Positions 35,279 through 46,230 of a DNA stretch of 64,000 bases are shown here, piece by piece. The stretch is from assembly GCA_024663395.1 (NCBI GenBank), contig JANFAH010000001.1, positions 5,952,001 to 6,016,000 on the forward strand, given 5' to 3'. Under the pieces are notes generated by a model. It made no database searches, was not told the origin of the DNA, and worked only from the letters and a program-made list of their open reading frames with translations. The DNA comes from Pisolithus tinctorius (lineage: Eukaryota > Basidiomycota > Agaricomycetes > Boletales > Pisolithaceae). The translations under genes and the position numbers were made by a program. Each line of letters starts with the position of its first letter. The first letter of the stretch is position 1.

Positions 35279-37261
35279 CTATAGCATCTCCAACCCAATC
35301 CCAACCTGTATGCCACGTCGGAGGCCCTCTCCACGTGCAGCGACGAGAGGAAATGCGACATTTGCCTCGACACGTATAGGGTCAAGGCGGTAGACGAGGC
35401 CAAGGCCAGCGGATACCGATGGACGGGTGAGGAGTGTGTGCATGGTGGAGCGCACTAGTGATCGAGAGTCGATGTCAGAATAGCTATGACAAGCTAAGGC
35501 TTGCAATTCCAACGAACTCACCATCCTGATTGTGGTCTTGCAAGCGCCCCACGTTAACCCAAGTGTGCAATTTTATGGGCCACGTAGGTCGTATCGGGAT
35601 GTTGCTGAGAAGAGAGAGGCCAAGTGCGTAGTATATAGTTCCACCGAGAGAGGTAGCTAAGGTAGTGTATTCAAAGTTAGGACCGTTACCCTGGGTTCAG
35701 GTACTGAGGATGGACAGAGATACGTACTGCCTTGCCGTGGGCCCATGCCGTCTGCTGAAAAGCCGCGCACGCTGAGTGGCCCTCCAAGTTGAAAGCGGTC
35801 GCTCCAGTGGAGGCTATCGCTATCGCCTGCAAGAACTTGCAGCAGGCCAGAGCGAGCGCAGAGCGTCAGCGTCTGGGGTAAGGATCAGCAAGGCAACAGA
35901 CGTGGGCGCTCGGTACGTGAAACCCGCGTAGCAGCTACACTCACCGAACCTCTTGGAAGGGCCCAACCACGTTTCGCTTCAGCTTCGGTTTTCCAGAACG
36001 CTGTTGGCCCCTCGCCCATGTCACCATCATTCCCTATGCTACTTGTACTCCAAAGCGAGGACGTAGTGTACGCTAGGGAAGGACTTGGTGGTATGCGCTT
36101 TGTGACCGAAAGCTCGTTGGTGATGCGCATAAGCGCACCTTTGGATGGTGTGATATGGTCATTTAGCATGTTGAGGGTCCACCTATGTGCCAAAGCAGCT
36201 TTAAGGGCAGGACCCGCCGATTGGCGGATACTAGCATACAAACGTAATTGGCGGAGCAATAACGACGTCGATGTGCCAAAGGGAAGGCGAGGAGATCAGT
36301 ACCCCCGTCGAGAGTAATCCAGATGTCCCACATACCCCAAACCTGCCTCGGGGGCCAGGTTGCCAATGGATCGCCAGAGAGCCTCTGCAGTAAGTTCATG
36401 CATACCATTCTCCAAACCATCGCCGCCATGTCGTAGGCCAGCTTTGATCGTAACGCGTTCCTCCCGGCCCAACCCGCCCTGTACGCCGAGTTCACGGTCT
36501 GCACCAGTAAGGGAGAGGAAAGCAGTAGTGCTAAGGGAAGGAGAGACGGGTAATGAAAAGGATGCGTCGAAAGCGCGTTTAGTTTTCGTCCCTACAGATG
36601 AGTTAAAGGCGAAAGTGTCTGCGCGGCCAAGAATATTAGTGAGGCGGGCGGTGATGGACTACCGGTGGGTGAGTGAATAAGAAGACGTGTGCAAGCGTAA
36701 AACCTCACGGCAGTGCCCTCGCAGTTCCCGATTTCCGTTGCAGTCTTGACGAAGAAACGGCCCCGTTCTGTCACGGTGAAATTGAGGTCAACGTCGCCGG
36801 GTGTACCTTGTGGGGAGCGTTCTATGCGTGCAGATACGGTGCGGAAAAGGTCTGTGGCCGAGAGCGAGTGCGAAATGCCGCGCGTGGTTTGGAGAACCGA
36901 GTGTAACGTCGAGTGGGCATCGGGCGATGTGAGACGCGGGCGGATGAGCCAGTCAAGAAATGTTTCGCTGGTGTGCGTTGCGCCGTGTACTTTGACACTG
37001 GCTATTCGGACAGGACAGTCGAGGGTGTCGTTCACCTGCAACGGCGACGGACTCTCAACGGGGACAGACACTGCGTCAGGTCAGACACAAAACACTCACC
37101 AGCTCTCCCAGGTGCAGCTGCTGGCTTTCGTACTCGCCACGCAACTTCCGCTGGAGACGCTCTTCGTGCCAAGCACGGAGCTTTTCCAAGTCGTCCTGAC
37201 TCGGTTCGCGGTCAGACGGTCGCACCGTTGACTGCAGCGGTGGTTTCAGCGCGTCCGCCAT
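35279..37261 (-). CDS. SAM50: Sorting and assembly machinery 50 kDa subunit (Omp85-family beta-barrel)
   Basis: SAM50/Tob55 inserts beta-barrel proteins into the mitochondrial outer membrane. Seven exons on the minus strand: 37261-37100, 37035-36709, 36658-36336, 36230-35945, 35872-35728, 35656-35522, 35454-35279; 517 aa, close to fungal relatives. Residues 1-54 are a charged N-terminus. About 55-160 is the single POTRA-like domain (VRIASVKVHGATHTSETFL, TDLFRTVSARIE, DVDLNFTVTERGRFFVKTATEIGN). The 16-strand barrel follows with conserved features: RQSAGPALKAAL, SKGALMRITNEL, then SDRFQLGGPLSVRGF, the family's substrate-binding R-G-F loop region. After SLGGTIYYALGLSLLSNIP the protein ends in GIQVGIGLEML, a good C-terminal beta-signal (large polar, Gly, hydrophobic pattern). 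All joins keep frame. It is transcribed divergently from SHMT. Confidence 0.92.
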
Positions 37262-37717
37262 CGTCCACGGCGTCGAACGAAAATACTAATTTTTTTTTAC
37301 CTAATAAATAATTTCTGTCTAACAAATGTGTGATTATTTATCCCGGCAATCGAAATAGGGGCCAATGACTTTCTGCAAAACTGGATGTTCCTTCGGTCTC
37401 CAGGCAAGCAAAGAATGCGACACTTGGACCTGCGAACATCTCACCTGAGGCTGGAAGTGCAGGGGTTTCACATTGACTCCGTGACTGTTTAACCGATGAT
37501 GATGTAAATTTTCCCTGGACCACACACAAGATCCGACTCGTGTGAGAGCGTATAAATTTGTGCGACATTTGTCTTCCACCATTTGAACTCGTCCGAGACC
37601 ATACGTGTTCGAATTGCACGACAAGAGCTTCTCGCACACACCCACGTCAACAGGGAGCAGATCGGATTTATCCGGGCGATAATTAACCTCTCGAAAATTT
37701 AAGACTCTTGTCAGAAA
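37262..37717. promoter_or_regulatory. Shared divergent promoter region of SAM50 and SHMT
   Basis: Only 456 bp separate the two start codons, which face away from each other, so both promoters must overlap here. The SAM50-proximal side has a T-rich tract (37290-37298) and AT-rich sequence. No canonical TATA box stands out. Coregulation of a mitochondrial import gene and a one-carbon gene is possible but inferred from spacing alone. Confidence 0.55.
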
Positions 37718-39694
37718 ATGTTGCATATTAGTCTCTCGCGACCTTTGCTTCGTCCCCTCACCCCAACACTTAGAAACTTCGGTGCCCTCGCTCATCTCAG
37801 AAAAATGGCAACCGAAAATACCCCTGCTTTCGTATGTCTGAGCTGGCTTGCAATTGCTCTGCCCGCTGACTCGCCCTCCAGAACAAAATGTTGTATGCAC
37901 CTCTTGCGGAGATCGACCCAGAGGTAAAAAATATCATCGACAAGGAAACATGGAGGCAGTTCACTGGCCTTGAACTGATCGCCTCAGAGGTACTTTCATC
38001 CTCTCGCTTCGCATCGATCCCTTAACATCTTGCCAAGAACTTGACCAGTCTTGCAACCATGGAAGCCAACGGATCGATCCTCACTAACAAGTACTCGGAA
38101 GGTCTCCCTGGTGCTCGCTACTACGGTGGTAACGAGTACATCGACGAACTCGAAGTTCTTTGTCGCAAGCGGGCCTTGAAAGCGTTCAACTTGGACCCGG
38201 CAAAATGGGGCGTCAACGTGCAACCTTATTCGGGTAGTGTAAGCTTAATGAATTCCTTTTATTGTGTAGCACGTAAACTAACTTCGGCTCGATTCCTTAG
38301 ACTGCAAAGTGCGCCAGGTTTCAGTTTATCTTCCCCTCTAAGATCTGACACGAGCACTTTAGCTTCGCAGCCCTGACCGCTCTTATCCAACCCCAGGACC
38401 GTCTCATGGGTCTTGGTCTTCCTGATGGCGGTCACCTCACTCATGGTTACTACGTGCGTGCTGGGTCATGTACTATCGTTGCGCCGCTTCCTCACATCCT
38501 CTTCAGACGGCTAAGAAGAAGATGACTGCCTCCTCCATCTACTTCCAATCTTTCCCCTATGCTCTGGATCCGTCGACGCAGCTGATTGACTATGCCGGTC
38601 TTCGCAAGCAAGCCAAAATCTTTAAACCCCGTCTGATCATCTGTGGTGCCTCTGCTTATCCTCGGGACTGGGACTACAAGACCCTCAGGGCTGTCTGTGA
38701 TGACGGGGGAGCTTATCTCATGGCTGACATTGCTCACACCAGTGGTCTGATTGCGGCACAAGAACTTAACAGCCCTTTCGATTACTGTGATGTTGTCACA
38801 ACCACAACGTGAGTGTTGAATCACCTAAGATCACAGGTCCATGAGAAGATTGACTGTGCGTGTGAAGGCACAAAACCCTTCGGGGTCCTCGTGCGGGTCT
38901 GATCTTCTTCAGGAAAGACGGTGCCAACTACGAAGATCTAGAGAAACGTGTGAATGATGCCGTTTTCCCTGCATGCCAAGGTGGCCCCCACAACAACGTT
39001 CGTATTAGCATTATCTCTCTATTTCTAACTACAACCTGATCTTGTATATCACGCAGACCATTGCTGCGGTCGCCACAGCACTCCTGCAGGTTTCTCAGCC
39101 TGAGTTTAAGGAGTACGCACGTCAGGTGATCGCAAATGCGAGGACGTTGGGATCTTCTCTCCGCGAACATGGGTACAAGCTTCAAACAGATGGAACCGAC
39201 AACCATCTCGTACTCTGGGACCTCCGTCCGCTAGGTTTGACAGGCAGCAAGGTCGAGAAAGTTTGTGACCTCCTTGGGATCACGATCAACAGTACGTTCC
39301 TAGACTTTTTCCGTATGCGCATTTTTTTCGGTGGACTGATGATGCCGCATCAGAAAACGCAGTATCTGGAGACGCTTCTGCCCAGACTCCCGGTGGTATT
39401 CGACTTGGCACATCTGCGCTAACCTCACGCAACATGAAGGAGGAAGACATCAAGGTCGTGGCTGACTTCCTTCACCGTGCCATCCAGCTCTCTATGACTC
39501 TCCAGAAGGAGGCTGGTACTAAAATGCTCAAAGACTTCGTCCGCGTTGCCACGACCGAGACCGAAGGCAAAGTTGGTGCCAAGATGGTGAAGGAGCTCCG
39601 CCAAGAGGTCGTCACGTTCGCCCGCAAGTGGCCTCTGCCTGGTGTAGATGTGGCCGGGCTCCAGCGCCCCGCTGGGATCGAGGAGGACTTCTAA
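37718..39694 (+). CDS. SHMT: Serine hydroxymethyltransferase
   Basis: This PLP enzyme interconverts serine plus tetrahydrofolate with glycine plus 5,10-methylene-tetrahydrofolate. Nine exons: 37718-37831, 37882-37989, 38038-38238, 38301-38308, 38363-38453, 38507-38808, 38868-38997, 39057-39291, 39354-39694; 509 aa. Exon 4 is an 8-nt microexon (ACTGCAAA) that completes the STANFAAL block; without it the frame breaks. Conserved blocks: [60 protein letters not shown], then [15 protein letters not shown] with PLP lysine 277. [21 protein letters not shown] and [15 protein letters not shown] follow. The first 29 residues are rich in Leu, Ser, Pro and Arg with no acidic residue, like a mitochondrial presequence. 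A second in-frame Met (37805, MATENTPAF) matches the usual start of cytosolic fungal SHMT, so one gene may make both forms. Confidence 0.96.
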
Positions 39695-40365
39695 GTTAAA
39701 ATCCTCTCTTGAATACTTTTTTCCACTTTACTCTTTGGATCCAGATGAGAATGCTGAGATAAGAACGACTTCAACGATCACCTTGCAACCATAGTGGACA
39801 TTCAACATCGTTCACGTAGCATGCTGTATTATTATTGATGTAGTACTAATGATGTGCTGGCAGCCTTTGCGCTTTTGCAAAGGTTGTGACTTGGGAATTG
39901 TTACGAAAATACGTGGTTTGTGTCGTGGTACTATAGATCGCGTTCGAGACTGTTGCGAAGGTAGAGTCATAGGATGGACCCATCTGCTCTGTGCGCTTTG
40001 CCTCGGTGGAAGAGTACCCGGGGTATTGAGGTAGACCACGTCCGTGCTGTCGAGGGCATATACACAAGGTGTAGAACCAATTGAGTCTCGCGCATGTCAG
40101 CCTTAATGCTTAAGTACTAGGCGTAATGCTCGATGACTGACGCTCCATTAATGTACCATGACTGAACGATAGCCATACGCAGGGACTACACGAAAACTTG
40201 TGCTGGCCTTGGCCGTACAGAGAACGAAGCCCAGCAGTGCTTCTTGCAGAATTCTCGGCCCGGGTGATCCACCAGTCATCCACAATGTAACACGGTCAGG
40301 GGAGATTTCTCTTCAATGACCACACGAACTTACGAAACTACAAGTTTTCCATTCACGGAGCGTGT
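39695..40365. other. Intergenic between SHMT and the Hsp70-like remnant
   Basis: Holds the SHMT 3' UTR and then sequence where the N-terminal phosphate-binding block of the Hsp70-like gene would be expected. I cannot recognise that block. Confidence 0.45.
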
Positions 40366-42210
40366 CCTAATATCGTTTATTATGATAAGCAGGGAAACCT
40401 GCTCGCTTTCGGAGCGGGAACTTACAGGAAACAGTTGTCGAACACGCGGCCTCCGAGGAGTGGGTGAAAACTGAATAGTAACATCTCCAGTCAATATGCA
40501 TTATACTATCCCTGCTGAAGTGCAAGTGTCCTAGGAACACGCCGTCCTTCCATGTGTGGGACCTCCTCCGTTCAGGAACGCCATAGACGTCCTTGCCAAC
40601 TTCCTGGATTACTTATTTCAGTGTGCGAGGATGCATATAGAAGAGAGCCATGCGTGTGTGCCGGATATATGGGCGTCGTTCGGAGACAATACTGATCTCG
40701 TTCTTAGCCATCCTAAGGAACGGCAAGGTCCACAACAAGCCCAGATCCGCCGGGCGGCAGCGCAGGCTGGATCCATGCCAGATATACCGGAAGGACAGGC
40801 CAGAATTGGACTCGTCACTGAGGCGAAGCAAGTTTGTGCTGCTGTCCAGAGTTAGGAAATCCCGCAGACGGGTTCATGGTATGGCAAAGTACCATTTACC
40901 AATATCGAGGAGTATCCACAATGGCGCAGGCCATCGATACTGGAGAGACAACAATCAACATCAATTCCTACTATGTGACCTCATCTGAGTCTCCATCAAC
41001 CCTGCACGAAATTGCCCCCGCAGAATGTGAGCTTATCAGGCCGCCTTCCAAGTAAGGATGCATATATTGCTCACGCACGCGTTGCAGGTCGCTTGCAAGG
41101 GTCTTTTCTTGTCACGCAACCTGCTGGACAATACCTACAGGATAATGGGAACCCCCTATTGACTGCTTGGACGCACCTCACGTAGTTAACAGAGCAGTTG
41201 CATGGTTCTCGGTTCGGAACAGAGGAATACATCACTCTGATGAAGAACGTATTCGACAAGACCACGAAGTTTCGGTCCAGCAATTCAAACGATCCGTCTT
41301 TCATCCACTTCGGGACTGTGGGAGACAGAGATCCAGAATATAACATCCCATCCGGACAGCTCAAACTCCCTGGGTAACCGCAAGTCAGGTATTACTGGGC
41401 TGGGCCGGTTCCTGAAGCTTTAAAGTGTGTCTTCCTTGTCGGTGATTTCGGTGGAAGCGACTGGCTCTTCTCCAGCTTGAAGGACTACCTGGAACCATTA
41501 GGACTCCAGTTCAGCCGACCAGACAGCCACATGTAAGCTTCTTAAGATACTTGACCACTTGATTATGGGTCAATGATCTGCCCCGTTTTACGGACAGAAA
41601 CAAAGCAGTGGTGGGGGGAGCTGTTGCTTTTTACCTAGACCATCATGTTTTAGCTCGTGTGGCAAAGTATGGAACGCACTATGCGACAGAGTTCAACAAG
41701 AATGACGAAGAACATCTCCGGCGGGCTACTTCCGCGATTCTTCGTCCCTCAGGGCGTACATTGATTCCGAATGCATTCTGCGCCATACTACGCAAGGTCG
41801 TGGTAGTAGTTTCACTTATGACGATATTGGTACACTGAGTTGCACATAGGGCGTAGTAGTATCTGAAGCAAAAGAATTCCAGAATGATTTCATCGTACAA
41901 TGTCCCATTTGATACCATCGCGATGGAGATCATGTGCTACAGGGGCAACTCGCAGAACCCCTGGAGGACAGATCGGAGCCAGGTAGGTAAAGTGACTTAG
42001 ATGTGCATCTACACCCTTACGCGCGTTTGCGAACTAGCGATGTCCTCCAATCTATGCACCATTTACGCGGACACATCGTAGGTCCCCGAGACATTTAGCC
42101 TGCACTACAGTTTTTCAGGCCTGAAGTTCTATAGACAGCAATTCAGTATTGTCCTCAAATTCGAGCTCACCGAACTTAAAGCGCAGATTTAGCTGGGTCA
42201 AAGACGTGAG
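40366..42210 (+). pseudogene. Decayed Hsp70-like (HSPA12-type actin-fold ATPase) gene
   Basis: Agaricomycetes carry many divergent Hsp70-like ATPase genes, and this looks like a broken copy. Matching pieces follow family order on the plus strand: about 40366-40420 (PNIVYYDKQGNLLAFGA), 40435-40485 (VVEHAASEEWVKTE, then TAG), 40560-40855 (AIDVLANFLDYLFQCAR, LVLSHP, AQIRRAA, DIPEGQARIGLVTE), 40935-41055 (ININSYYVTS, EIAPAEC), 41090-41380 (FGTEEYITLMKNVFDKTTK, then DPSFIHFGTVGDRDPEYNI), 41425-41535 (VFLVGDFGGSDWLFSSL), 41600-41850 (NKAVVGGAVAFYLDHHVLARV, LIPNAF), 41855-41905 (VSEAKEFQNDFIVQ) and 42060-42190 (FSIVLKFELTELKAQI, then TAG). The usual N-terminal D-x-G-T-T-Y phosphate loop is missing. 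Frameshifts lie near 40425 and 40825, stops after WVKTE and after KLPG, and the roughly 45 residues normally between KLPG and VFLVG are missing. Some breaks could be introns, but together they argue for decay. Confidence 0.75.
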
Positions 42211-42914
42211 TGTGAACACTCACGTGATGCTATGAAAAGCTGACTTCATGTGGCTGCAGAGAGAAGAGATCAGTCTTCTTGCATGAAATCCATTGGACTG
42301 AACTCTCGCACAGGGACCCAGCAATGGTGGTCTTCGATCATGTGGTTGAAGCTATCTGAGCCTGCGCGTAGTGGATGTGACTATTGCACATCATGTTTGG
42401 TTGAGGCCATGCACATGTAGCAACAGGACCATTGACGAGTGCTATGGCTTGTCGAGTGCCTGTTGATCGAAGCCTCGGATGAATGTCAGGGGAATTGTGT
42501 GGAGTTGGGAACACCAGTTTTTTGCAGATGGGCACATGACGGACGTACCGCTGCCAAGGTAAGCAGGGATAACATCACCGATGGTGAAAGTGGTCAGCGC
42601 GAGCGGACTGAGGTATACAGAAAGTCTGACCATGTGTATGATCGATGATCGATCGTGGTGTAGCCCGGGCTACACGATAACGTGTGCACACCGTATCGTT
42701 ACTTCCACCTCTGTCTTAGCAGGCCCAGATATACGTGGTTACTAGCAGTCTTCTCGCCAACAGATCTCATTGATAATGGTGGGTCATTGTGGTTACTATG
42801 GTGTCATTGAATTCCAATATAACATTACATGCCTTAGAACTCTATTATCACAAATAAACCGTCGACGAATATATCAACTTGGAACTGGCTGGAAAACCTC
42901 CACCGTCTCTCCGA
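42211..42914. other. Intergenic between the Hsp70-like remnant and a minus-strand gene
   Basis: No supported gene. It contains short palindromes around 42640-42672 (ATCGATGATCGATCG; GTAGCCCGGGCTAC) of unknown meaning. The 3' end of the 42915-44221 gene lies at its right edge. Confidence 0.45.
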
Positions 42915-44221
42915 CTACAAATTACTGGATGTGGTTACACTATCTACGCTACTCTGCTTGGTCCCTGCACTCATCTCCGTCGCACCTCCCGAGCGCTCAT
43001 GCTGCTCGGGCGCGGTCACCCCAGTGGTCATTGTGCCCGGGCAATACTCTATAGTCGTGAACTCCATCTGAATTCCCGAGTTCCCTCGTTCGAGGTCGAG
43101 CTGACCCTTGCGACATACTTTGTATACAAAAGTGACAATGACAAGCAAGTTGCAGATCATCAACGAGAGAGCAGCCTACACAGAACAGGGAAGTAAATGG
43201 TAACACAAAAGTAAGAGCCGACTACAGACATACCTTGACGTGTGCGATTAGGAGGATTCCAGAGGACTCCTGTGTGAACAGGATGGCCGAGTGGATGATC
43301 GTGATAACGGTAATGATCATCGACGCAGTGAATGCTGACTGAATCAGAACCTTTCTTGATCGTGACAGCCTAGTCGCGCTCAACGACCATATAGATAATG
43401 CTACCAAACTGAAGTCTGCCAAAACGTCTGCTGTGATGAGTGTAAGCAACGCAGTGCGCTAGCGACTTCAACATAAAATAGGAACGTCAGACAGAAAAAT
43501 GGATTGCGTCTGCTGAATCCACCAAAAATGCTTTGCGACGGTGCTGTCAGGGATATGAATTTTTGATACTACTTACTGACAAGCTGGGAAACCGCAGTGG
43601 ATCCGAACTCACGGCACCCTGAACTGAGGCACACGTAGATTCTCTGGCCCTCTACAGCACAGAGCATGATAATGAACGACATCCCGACTGCTGCAGCAAT
43701 CGTCTTCAGGGTTGGAGGTGGATTCCCTACCCGCATGATGGAGAGTAAGACACTAATTCGGGCAGCCCTATGCCTCTAATATGAGCTTCAGCGAGAACCT
43801 GGAGTTAGGCCGTACCACATCACTGCAGGGATGGAAAGTGCAGACATCCAAACTGACACAGCAGTCTGGAATGTCCGGACCCTTGAGCCTGGGAAGAAAC
43901 CCCCAGTCAACACACTCGTGATTCAAAATATCGGAGGACGGAGGCTCACTGACCAAGATACGGTGCGATCATCACAGCAGCAATAAGGGTAACGGCATCA
44001 CAGGCTAAAGCAAGTGCTGCCACTGCATCTTCCCACCAGAACCGGGCCATCCACCAACGATATCCGAGCCTGAGCACTGTGCTCAAGATTGCAACAGAAT
44101 GGCATGCAATTGAAGCCACTGAAAGAGTGAGAACAAAGATGAGCCTGTTCCCACAATAAGGCAGTGCGCAAACCCCTCACATACCCCTCATGCTCTGCGA
44201 CCATGGTGCGACAGATATCAT
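42915..44221 (-). CDS. Seven-helix membrane protein of an agaricomycete-type family
   Basis: The function is unknown. Six exons on the minus strand: 44221-44185, 44118-43954, 43888-43816, 43767-43577, 43430-43234, 43175-42915; 307 aa. Introns are 48-66 bp except intron 4 (146 bp); all use GT-AG and keep frame. Seven hydrophobic segments can be followed: VASIACHSVAILSTVLRL, then a WWMARFWWEDAVAAL block leading into helix 2, a helix ending in VMWAARISVLLSIMRV, AAAVGMSFIIMLCAV, a Q-L-V-T-D-V-L-A-D helix, IITVITIIHSAILF, and AALSLMICNLLVIVTFVY. The tail is soluble, Ser/Thr-rich and about 60 residues long. The W-W-E-D and A-R-I-S-V-L-L-S-I motifs recur in paralogues I recall from mushroom genomes. 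The frame at the exon 1/2 junction fixes the start at 44221 rather than the nearer Met at 44204. No ligand or signalling partner can be inferred. Confidence 0.72.
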
Positions 44222-46230
44222 AGCAAACCAGGATTTCTAAAAGCACAATGATGTCGTCCACGGGACTCGAGTGGTCAATGCGGGAATGGGAGAAGTAGGG
44301 AGTTCATGACTGAACCAATAAGAGGGCGATAGAGATTTCTGGTAGTAAGCCTGGCACTGTCAGCGCTTTTCACTCAGACGACGTGAGCCGCAGTCTAATA
44401 TCATCAAGCGATGCTGGGCACGCCACGACCCACATACGTACACACAGGTGGGAAGCTGGAATTTGGTAAGACTACCAAGATTTGGCTTGCAGCGGTGAAA
44501 AAACCGCAAGGGTCGATTAGATCTCGTCAGCTCTTGTTTATCGCATTGGCGTTACCCTGGCAGGAACACAACCTTAGCAACTGTCGATTGCCCTTTCGTT
44601 ATTATTTTTTTATGGACTCGACATGATAATTCCTACATTTATTACGCAGAACATCAGGAAGTGAAAAAATGGTTTAAACCTGTTTAAACCTGTCACTGAC
44701 TGGTCGTGACCATGATTCTGTCATTCCCCATCTCTCTGATGAAGGTTCTCGAATGGAGGAAAACTTACATAAAGTGGGTCGCAATTAGAGTTGTTCACTA
44801 GTGAGCGGCATTCTTAGTCCTTGTCGGTAAGTGACCTTCCCTGCGCCAAGTCGACCCACGTCACGAGTGTTTGTGGGGAAGGGAAATAGAGCGGCAAAGA
44901 GGAGAGTACTAGTCGCCCTCAATCAGAAATCAGCTTTAAACGAGGGAGAAGGTGAACACGGATATATCTTGCGGGAACCTAGAGTGTCGGTGATCCTAAG
45001 CCGACTGAATAGGACTGGAATTCGTGTTGAAACACAGTTCCAAGTTATGTACGCACTAGATGGTACCTTAGGGCAAGGTAGGCTAAATACTTGTCGGATT
45101 CGAGTGGTCAGGGTGCACCACTGTCTGTTAATCTGAACTTTTGAAGAACAAAAAACCTTAGTGTGACTGTCGACGAGGTCACATGGGAACTAAATGCTTG
45201 AGCATGAGAAGTTTTTCCACAGAGGGGCGGACCTTATCGATATCAGTGGCACTTGTCTGGTTTCGCATAGAACATCAGACTGCACGAAAAGCTGACCAGC
45301 TGGATCTGGATCATACCGTTCATTGTCGTTCATTCGCCCGCTCAGTCGATGGTCAGGACAAGCTGACTACAGTCGCGTTACAAGTGCAGGATTATGACAA
45401 GAATCACCCTTGATCACGTGCCATCAGCTTATCACTGGCTCATAAGCGTCGTATCGATCCGACCGACATGAAACAGAAAAGGTCGATAAGAACGGTGGAG
45501 AGGAGTGCCAGTGGCACGTCCCTGGTTAACACCTCCCACCACTGAGTGCGTCCAGGTGATTCCAAGATCTTGCTATCTGAACGTTTAGACGGCAAAGGAA
45601 TGGTCGTAGAACGGGAGGTAAGCTAAATGTAAGATCACGAAGGGCTTTTTAAATTTGATGACCGCAGATCGATGGCGTTGACTCTATTGCGGTGCAAGCA
45701 AGGCTGGTTACGGGTCTTGTGTAACAGTACTATTGTCACCAGTACTCTTCAATGAGACAGCACGTGACTTTGTGATATCTCTACGAGATCGCTGCCGTAG
45801 ATGGGCGCACTCGGGATCACTTGCAGTTGCCGTCTCAGACTCTCAGATCTAGGCCAGGCTGGCCTATGCTATGTACTCGGGAACCTGGCGGGTTGGGCAC
45901 GCTGTTGGTGCATGTTTGTCATTCCGGGTGTTCCCATTCAGACTGCGCCAGGCGGGGTTATTTGCTTGTACGTCATCCAGTTGTGAGGTTTCAATTTCAG
46001 ATTCGAACAGTTCTGTTGACCCGGTTTGACCCCTATGGTCACGTGGAGTTATCAATTCCAAAGTTGCCATTCTGGGACTACTACCTGGGTTTTTCACGAC
46101 GTTGAAGCAAATCGAGCAGTCCATCCTGCAAGTCAGCTACAGCTCCGGATGACGCAGGAAACGGACCAAAGCAGCTTAAATATGTCTTGCCACCTCTCTT
46201 TATACCTTATCCTCTCCTCCTCGTTGCCGC
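44222..46230. other. Intergenic, 2.0 kb, no supported gene
   Basis: Only frames up to about 107 codons, overlapping on both strands. A short direct repeat GTTTAAACCTG occurs twice in tandem near 44672. The last 100 bases are rich in C and T and probably belong to the esterase promoter. Confidence 0.5.

Noticed and set aside
42915..44221. Initially read as a decayed gene because of stops in every long frame
   Set aside because: All stops fall inside introns with proper GT-AG ends; the spliced frame is open over 307 codons.
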